NCBI GenBank assembly: GCA_013694885.1
Contig: JACDBO010000036.1
Location: forward strand, 1-9,118
Direction of reading: 5' to 3'
From: Chloroflexia bacterium
Lineage (GTDB): Bacteria > Chloroflexota > Chloroflexia > Thermomicrobiales > UBA6265
Length of the DNA: 9,118 nucleotides
This document shows, piece by piece, positions 5,850 through 9,118 of the stretch. The first letter of the stretch is position 1. Each line of letters opens with the position of its first letter. Under the pieces are notes generated by a model. That model was not told the origin of the DNA and made no database searches. It worked only from the letters and a program-made list of their open reading frames with translations. A program made the position numbers and the translations under genes.

Positions 5850-7577
5850 GTGACGGAGCAGGATACCCGGACGGACTGGCAGCTCGACCGTGCGGAGACG
5901 ATGGCGCGCGGCGGCATGGTCGCCGCGAAGACGCCGCTGGCGGCCGAGGCGGGTGTCGCCATGCTGCGCGGCGGCGGCAACGCCGTCGATGCGGCGGTTG
6001 CCACCGCCTTCGCTGCCGGTGTCGTCGAGCCTTGGATGAACGGCCTCGGCGGCGGCGGCTACCTCGTCGCTCATCTGGCGGAACGCGGTGAGACGGTTAC
6101 GGTCGAGTACCCGATGGTGGCCCCGGCCGGCGCGACGGCGGGGATGTTCCGGCTCAGTGGTAAGGGAGTGGACAGCGCGCTCTTCGGTTGGCCGGCGACG
6201 GTCGACAACGCTAACGTCGTCGGGCACCGCGCGGTCGCCATCCCCGGCACGGTGGCCGGGCTCGCCTTAGCTCTGGAGCGATTCGGCACGGTCTCGCTCG
6301 CGCGCGCAATGGAATCGGCCATCGCCCACGCGGAGGACGGGTTTCCGGTCACCTGGCACACCACCCTCACCATCGCGCGCGACCTCGCCAACCTGCGCCG
6401 ATTTCCGGCCACCGCCGCTGTCTACCTCGATACCGCCGGCAACCCGCCAGCCAGCATCGAACAGACCAACTTACCGCGCCTGCGCCAACCGGACCTCGCT
6501 CGCACGCTGCGCTCGATCGCGGACGAAGGCCCCGCTGCCTTCTACGAGGGCGCCTTCGCCGCCGCCGCCGCCGAGCACCTGGCGGCCCACGGTGGGGTCC
6601 ACACCCGAGCCGACTTCGCGACCTACGCGGCCGAAATCGGCCATCCATTGTCGATCCCCTACCGGGATGCGTATGTCCATACCGTCGGTGGAGGAAGCGG
6701 CGGCACCTCGCTGGCGCAGACGCTACGCCTGATCGACGGGTTCGACCTCGCCGCGCACGGCCACAACAGCCCGGAGACGCTGCACCTGATCGCCCAGGCC
6801 TTCCGCGTCGCCTTTGCCGACCGCTTCGCCTACCTCGCCGACCCCGACCACATCGACGTGCCGCTCGACAGGCTGCTGTCGGTGGAGTACGCGCGGGACC
6901 GCGCCGCCGGCATCAGCGCCGAGCCGTTGAGCGGCCCACCCAGCGCCGGCGACCGCTCCCGGCTCGGAGTGACGCACCAGAAGCCGCCGTCTGTGCCCGA
7001 GTACGTCCGCGACGGCAGTACCACCCACCTCGGCGTCATCGACGCCGCCGGCAACGCGGTCTCCCTCACTCAGACACTCCTCAGCGGCTGGGGCAGCCGG
7101 GTGGTCATCCCTGGAACGGGCGTCCTGCTCAACAACGGCATGATGTGGTTCGATCCCGAACCGGGGCGACCCAACTCGGTGGCCGGCGGCAAACGGCCCC
7201 TCAGCAACATGGCGCCGGCGCTGATCACCCACGACGGGCGCGTCGTCAGCATCGGCGCCAGCGGCGGCCGCAAGATTCAGAACTGCAACGCCCAACTCGT
7301 CGCCAACCTCGTCGATTTCGCGATGGGGATGCAGGCGGCGATCAACGCACCGCGCATCGACGCTTCCATCCACGCGCTGGCCGTCAGCGTCCGGCTGCCA
7401 GCCACCACCCGCGAGCGGCTTGCCGCACTGGGTCACCGCCTCTCGGTCCGCGACGAGCGCCTCTTCACCGGCGAGTTCGCCTCCCCCGTCGGCATCCTGC
7501 GCGACTCGGACGGCACCCTCCACGGCGGCGCCGACCCCTTCTACTTCCCGGCGACGGTGATCGGCCTCGATCGCTGA
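5850..7577 (+). CDS. ggt: Gamma-glutamyltransferase-family protein (Ntn-hydrolase)
   Basis: A 575-residue member of the gamma-glutamyltransferase family, which transfers or hydrolyses the gamma-glutamyl group of glutathione and related amides after self-cleavage into two chains. The large-subunit start is typical: GGMVAAKTPLAAEAG, then RGGGNAVDAAVATAFAAGVVEPWMNGLGGGGYLV. The self-cleavage nucleophile is T391 in STTHLGVIDAAGNAVSLTQT, followed by GTGVLLNNGMMWFDP, KRPLSNMAPALI and IGASGGRKI (oxyanion region; many family members read SPGG here). GADPFYFPATVIG ends the small subunit. The GTG at 5850 is used, with AGGAG eleven bases upstream; the ATG at 5901 is an alternative that would lose little. 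There is no signal peptide or hydrophobic N-terminus, so it should be cytoplasmic, unlike the periplasmic enterobacterial enzyme. Related family members act on other amides (CapD, cephalosporin acylase), so the substrate is uncertain. Confidence 0.88.
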   Translation: MTEQDTRTDWQLDRAETMARGGMVAAKTPLAAEAGVAMLRGGGNAVDAAVATAFAAGVVEPWMNGLGGGGYLVAHLAERGETVTVEYPMVAPAGATAGMFRLSGKGVDSALFGWPATVDNANVVGHRAVAIPGTVAGLALALERFGTVSLARAMESAIAHAEDGFPVTWHTTLTIARDLANLRRFPATAAVYLDTAGNPPASIEQTNLPRLRQPDLARTLRSIADEGPAAFYEGAFAAAAAEHLAAHGGVHTRADFATYAAEIGHPLSIPYRDAYVHTVGGGSGGTSLAQTLRLIDGFDLAAHGHNSPETLHLIAQAFRVAFADRFAYLADPDHIDVPLDRLLSVEYARDRAAGISAEPLSGPPSAGDRSRLGVTHQKPPSVPEYVRDGSTTHLGVIDAAGNAVSLTQTLLSGWGSRVVIPGTGVLLNNGMMWFDPEPGRPNSVAGGKRPLSNMAPALITHDGRVVSIGASGGRKIQNCNAQLVANLVDFAMGMQAAINAPRIDASIHALAVSVRLPATTRERLAALGHRLSVRDERLFTGEFASPVGILRDSDGTLHGGADPFYFPATVIGLDR

Positions 7578-7608
7578 CCCGCTCGTATAGCTGCTGGCTG
7601 TCAGTCGT

Positions 7609-7636
7609 CCATCACGCCGCGGTGGCGTGGCGATGG
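7609..7636. repeat. Bulged hairpin after the gamma-glutamyltransferase gene
   Basis: CCATC+ACGCC (7609-7618) pairs with GGCGT (7624-7628) and, after a three-base bulge, with GATGG (7632-7636), around a GCGGT loop. It begins about 30 bases after the stop codon, where a terminator would be expected, but no T run follows. A weak or protein-assisted terminator is possible. Confidence 0.35.
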
Positions 7637-7653
7637 CGCATCACTGTGCCTGC

Positions 7654-7682
7654 TTGACAATTTGTCCGTACAGATAGAAAAT
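7654..7682 (+). promoter_or_regulatory. Promoter of the VOC-family gene
   Basis: A perfect TTGACA (7654-7659) with a 17-base spacer to GAAAAT (7677-7682), four of six -10 matches, in a conspicuously AT-rich patch. The gene's ATG is 74 bases beyond the -10 box. Two palindromes overlap this promoter and are listed separately. Confidence 0.55.
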
Positions 7683-7695
7683 ATGTTCTAACATA
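7656..7695. promoter_or_regulatory. Two operator-like palindromes over the VOC promoter
   Basis: GACAA-T-TTGTC (7656-7666) is a perfect 11-base palindrome over the -35 box. TATGTT-CT-AACATA (7682-7695) has perfect 6-base arms and begins at the last base of the -10 box, so it would cover the start of transcription. The dyad centres lie about 27.5 bases apart. This is the layout expected of repressor sites for a dimeric regulator. No regulator gene is adjacent, and binding is inferred. Confidence 0.45.
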
Positions 7696-7756
7696 GGAAG
7701 TTCTGGCGCCGATGGGGCGCCCTTGATCGACCTTCGTTCGCGAAAGGATCAGGTCC

Positions 7757-8122
7757 ATGAGCTGCCCGGTTGTCCATTTTGAGATCATTGGGGCCGACGG
7801 CCCAGCCCTTCAGCAGTTCTACCGCGAGCTCTTCGGCTGGCAGATTCAGGACATGCCGGAGATGAGCTACGGCGCAATCGCCCCTGGCGAAGGTGGTATC
7901 GGCGGCGGTATCGGCCAAGAGGAAGGGCCGGCGGTCCGCGTCTACATCCAGGTCGACGACCTCGAAGCCGAGCTTACGCGGATCGAGGCCAACGGTGGCG
8001 CGACGGTGGTGCCGCCAATGGAGATCCCGGGTGTCGTCACCTTCGCCATGTTCCGCGACCCTGCGGGCAACACCATCGGGTTAGTCAAGAACCAAGGCGA
8101 CGCTGCGGCGAGTGCCACATAG
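7757..8122 (+). CDS. VOC-family (glyoxalase/bleomycin-resistance fold) protein
   Basis: A 121-residue vicinal-oxygen-chelate protein made of two beta-alpha-beta3 modules. The first reads VVHFEIIGADGPALQQFYRELFGWQI (H7 is a potential metal ligand). The second reads VRVYIQVDDLEAELTRIEANGGATVVPPMEIPGVVTFAMFRDPAGNTIGLV. The closing DPAGNTIGLV has Gly where metal-dependent glyoxalases carry the Glu ligand, so a classical glyoxalase I reaction is unlikely. Proteins of this form are often annotated only as VOC family or glyoxalase-like; roles in binding or detoxifying small molecules are possible but unproven. The ATG at 7757 has AAAGGA about eight bases upstream. The gene is probably a single transcription unit behind its own promoter with two palindromes, suggesting inducible expression. 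It carries no export signal. Confidence 0.85.
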   Translation: MSCPVVHFEIIGADGPALQQFYRELFGWQIQDMPEMSYGAIAPGEGGIGGGIGQEEGPAVRVYIQVDDLEAELTRIEANGGATVVPPMEIPGVVTFAMFRDPAGNTIGLVKNQGDAAASAT

Positions 8123-8170
8123 CGCACTGACCGCGATCTCTTGGCTCTCCGCGCCCGAATGCCTCATGGC

Positions 8171-8259
8171 TGTCATTTCGAGCCGCGGCGAGAAATCTCT
8201 CGTTCCGAGGGAGCAAACTCACCCTGGAAGAGAGGTCTTTCAGGCACTCCCGATGACGA
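8171..8259. repeat. Imperfect palindromic intergenic repeat (GTCATTTCGAG type)
   Basis: The segment begins TGTCATTTCGAG and ends CTCCCGATGACGA; the two ends are imperfect reverse complements (GTCAT..CG.G). Inside, GAAATCTCTC (8192-8201) and GAGAGGTCTTTC (8230-8241) also face each other, so the whole 89 bases can fold into one long, interrupted hairpin. The left end is itself a small palindrome (8175-8196: ATTTC and GAAAT around GCCGCGGC, with a tandem G-A mismatch). The left-end motif resembles a repeat family I recall from the intergenic regions of many bacteria, including Chloroflexota; only one copy is in this window, so repetition in this genome is not shown here. There is no transposase. 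Confidence 0.6.
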
Positions 8260-8287
8260 TTCGTGAATTATCCGGGTTAAAAAACGT

Positions 8288-8400
8288 GGACGCTCCGGTA
8301 TTTCACCGGGGCGTCCCTTGTCGATACCGAAAGCGCTGGCCCGCACCCTGCGGAGACAAGGGTGGTAACCGGGTAGCCCGCCCATCGCTACCGGGCGGGC
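8288..8400 (+). promoter_or_regulatory. Structured leader of the pterin dehydratase gene, T-box-like core
   Basis: The leader folds into several helices. GGACGCTCCGGT (8288-8299) pairs with ACCGGGGCGTCC (8305-8316), 12 pairs with one G-U. CCCTTGTC (8315-8322) pairs exactly with GACAAGGG (8355-8362) and encloses CCGCA-CCC-TGCGG (8341-8353). GCCCGCCC (8376-8383) pairs exactly with GGGCGGGC (8393-8400). A rival helix, GGTAGC (8372-8377) with GCTACC (8387-8392), excludes the last one. AGGGTGGTAACCGGG (8359-8373) resembles the T-box antiterminator motif AGGGTGGNACCGCG with one extra base, and GGG-TAG-CCC behind it could form the short upper helix. The ribosome site AAGGAG (8409-8414) lies just after the last hairpin. 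A regulatory RNA is likely; calling it a T-box is uncertain because no stem I or specifier loop was found. Confidence 0.45.
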
Positions 8401-8423
8401 GCCGCGCGAAGGAGAGACTGCCG

Positions 8424-8768
8424 ATGCCGCTTGTCGCCGAACGCTGCGAAGCCTGCCAGAAAGGCGCGCCCACGGTCGAACTCGACGAGCAGCAAGCGCT
8501 GCTGCGAGAGATCCCGGAGTGGGCAATCGTCGAGGTCGAGGGGGTACCCCATCTTCGGCGCGTTTACTCGTTCAAGAACTTCGCCGGTGCGCTCGCGTTT
8601 ACCCAGCGTGTCGGCGCGGCCGCCGAGGAGGAAGGGCACCATCCGTCTCTGCTGACCGAGTGGGGCAAGACCACGGTCAGCTGGTGGACGCACAAGATCG
8701 GCGGCCTCCACCGCAACGACTTCATCATGGCCGCGAAGAGCGACGAGCTCTACCCCGGTCGAGGCTAG
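8424..8768 (+). CDS. phhB: Pterin-4a-carbinolamine dehydratase (4a-hydroxytetrahydrobiopterin dehydratase)
   Basis: A 114-residue enzyme that dehydrates 4a-hydroxytetrahydropterin, regenerating the cofactor used by aromatic amino acid hydroxylases; in many bacteria without such hydroxylases it supports folate or molybdopterin metabolism. The N-terminus CEACQKGAPTVELDEQQALLREIPEW (8-33) is typical of the PhhB branch. The active-site signature EEGHHPSLLTEWGKTTVSWWTHKIGGLHRNDF contains H72, H73, P74, H90 and D99. The length is normal and the gene looks intact. The ATG at 8424 has AAGGAG nine bases upstream, immediately after a strong GC hairpin, so translation could depend on the leader's folding. 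No phenylalanine hydroxylase is in the window, so the pathway it serves here is open. Confidence 0.92.
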   Translation: MPLVAERCEACQKGAPTVELDEQQALLREIPEWAIVEVEGVPHLRRVYSFKNFAGALAFTQRVGAAAEEEGHHPSLLTEWGKTTVSWWTHKIGGLHRNDFIMAAKSDELYPGRG

Positions 8769-8824
8769 ATCGACACGATCCCAGCGCCAGTGGTGACCCG
8801 TCAGCGCTCTCATGGCGCCGATTC

Positions 8825-8853
8825 TTGCCTCGAACCGAACCCTGTGCCAGAAT
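8825..8853 (+). promoter_or_regulatory. Probable promoter of the Tat-exported protein gene
   Basis: TTGCCT (8825-8830), a 17-base spacer, and CAGAAT (8848-8853) preceded by TG at 8845-8846 as an extended -10. Each hexamer matches consensus at four of six positions. The ATG is 79 bases downstream of the -10 box. Confidence 0.42.
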
Positions 8854-8858
8854 GCGCG

Positions 8859-8882
8859 GCTATGCGCCACTGGGGCCATAGC
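8859..8882. repeat. Inverted repeat at the predicted transcription start
   Basis: GCTATG (8859-8864) and CATAGC (8877-8882) are exact inverted arms. Inside them GCC and GGC can add three pairs around a bulged base. It lies 6-29 bases downstream of the proposed -10 box, where either an operator or a short leader hairpin could sit. GCGCCAC also occurs twice here (8864-8870 and 8881-8887). Confidence 0.35.
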
Positions 8883-8931
8883 GCCACGAGACCATGCAGC
8901 GAAAGATACGCACACCCTGAGGAGGAACCGC

Positions 8932-9118
8932 ATGTCTGACAGTCACGAGACTCGAAAGAATCCACGCGCACACCTCGTGCTCGACGCGAATACGAGCCGC
9001 CGTCGGTTCCTGAAGCAGGCCGCCGCCGCCGGTCTCGCTGGACCCGCGTTGGCCACCAGCGCACACCAGGCGAGCGCGGCGCGGCAGACCGCCGCCACAC
9101 CAGGCGCCTCACCCTCGC
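8932..9118 (+). CDS. Tat-exported protein, N-terminal part only
   Basis: The open frame runs off the right edge after 62 residues. Residues 21-29 read TSRRRFLKQ, a twin-arginine export motif (R23-R24 or R24-R25, F26, L27, K28). A modest Ala/Gly/Leu-rich stretch (AAAAGLAGPALA) follows, with a likely signal peptidase site after A49 (ASA-AR). The following TAATPGASPS looks like the flexible linker common after such signals in exported, often substrate-binding, proteins of Thermomicrobia-type bacteria. The unusually long 22-residue n-region is normal for Tat signals. The ATG at 8932 is supported by a perfect AGGAGG six bases upstream. There is no lipobox cysteine in the visible part. The mature domain lies outside the window, so function cannot be assigned; a folded, possibly cofactor-bearing exported protein is inferred. 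Confidence 0.82.
   Translation, partial: MSDSHETRKNPRAHLVLDANTSRRRFLKQAAAAGLAGPALATSAHQASAARQTAATPGASPS

Noticed and set aside
6723..7523. Minus-strand open frame of 266 codons within the gamma-glutamyltransferase gene
   Set aside because: It is antisense to a full-length recognised protein and its translation shows no known domain.
8260..8423. A confident T-box riboswitch call
   Set aside because: Only the antiterminator-like core is recognisable; stem I, the specifier loop and the tRNA elbow-binding loops were not found, and the motif has an extra A.
1..9118. CRISPR array, tRNA, rRNA, integrase or transposase
   Set aside because: No regularly spaced repeats, no cloverleaf or rRNA landmarks, and no recombinase motifs were seen on either strand.

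Overview
The window is GC-rich bacterial DNA (AT-rich only at a few promoters), with densely packed genes, AGGAGG-type ribosome sites and frequent gene overlaps. The gene content fits a Chloroflexota-like (Thermomicrobia-type) or other high-GC bacterium: a fused AccD-AccA protein, a stand-alone Ada-type metal-binding protein, a Tat-exported protein with an Ala/Thr/Pro/Ser-rich linker, and a GTCATTTCGAG-type intergenic repeat. The taxon is an inference from style, not from a marker gene.

Left region (1-1531): a class I SAM-dependent methyltransferase reads leftwards off the edge and carries a one-base frameshift after motif I. After a 258-base divergent spacer, a two-gene rightward unit encodes a 105-residue Ada-type metal-binding protein and a DinB/ClbS-like four-helix-bundle protein, joined by a TGATG stop/start overlap.

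Central leftward operon (1667-4766): an AccD-AccA fusion with a C-terminal extension overlaps by 8 bases a downstream homoserine dehydrogenase that lacks an ACT domain. The carboxyltransferase keeps the overall layout of both subunits but has lost several hallmark glycine motifs, so its activity is doubtful or altered. A good sigma-70-like promoter with a palindrome around its -10 box lies upstream of it. Back to back with it is a second promoter that drives a Phd/YefM antitoxin and a PIN-domain toxin (4974-5692).

Right region (5850-9118): all genes read rightwards. They are a gamma-glutamyltransferase-family Ntn-hydrolase without a signal peptide, a small VOC (glyoxalase-fold) protein behind a promoter with two palindromes, a pterin-4a-carbinolamine dehydratase, and the start of a Tat-exported protein cut by the window edge. 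The 301-base gap between the VOC and dehydratase genes holds an 89-base imperfect palindromic repeat followed by a structured leader with competing hairpins and a T-box-like core sequence.

Apart from the two operons and the toxin-antitoxin pair, the genes look like independent housekeeping or accessory units. No RNA gene, CRISPR array, integrase or transposase was recognised. The items most worth checking are the eroded AccDA fusion coupled to homoserine dehydrogenase, and the structured leader of the pterin dehydratase.
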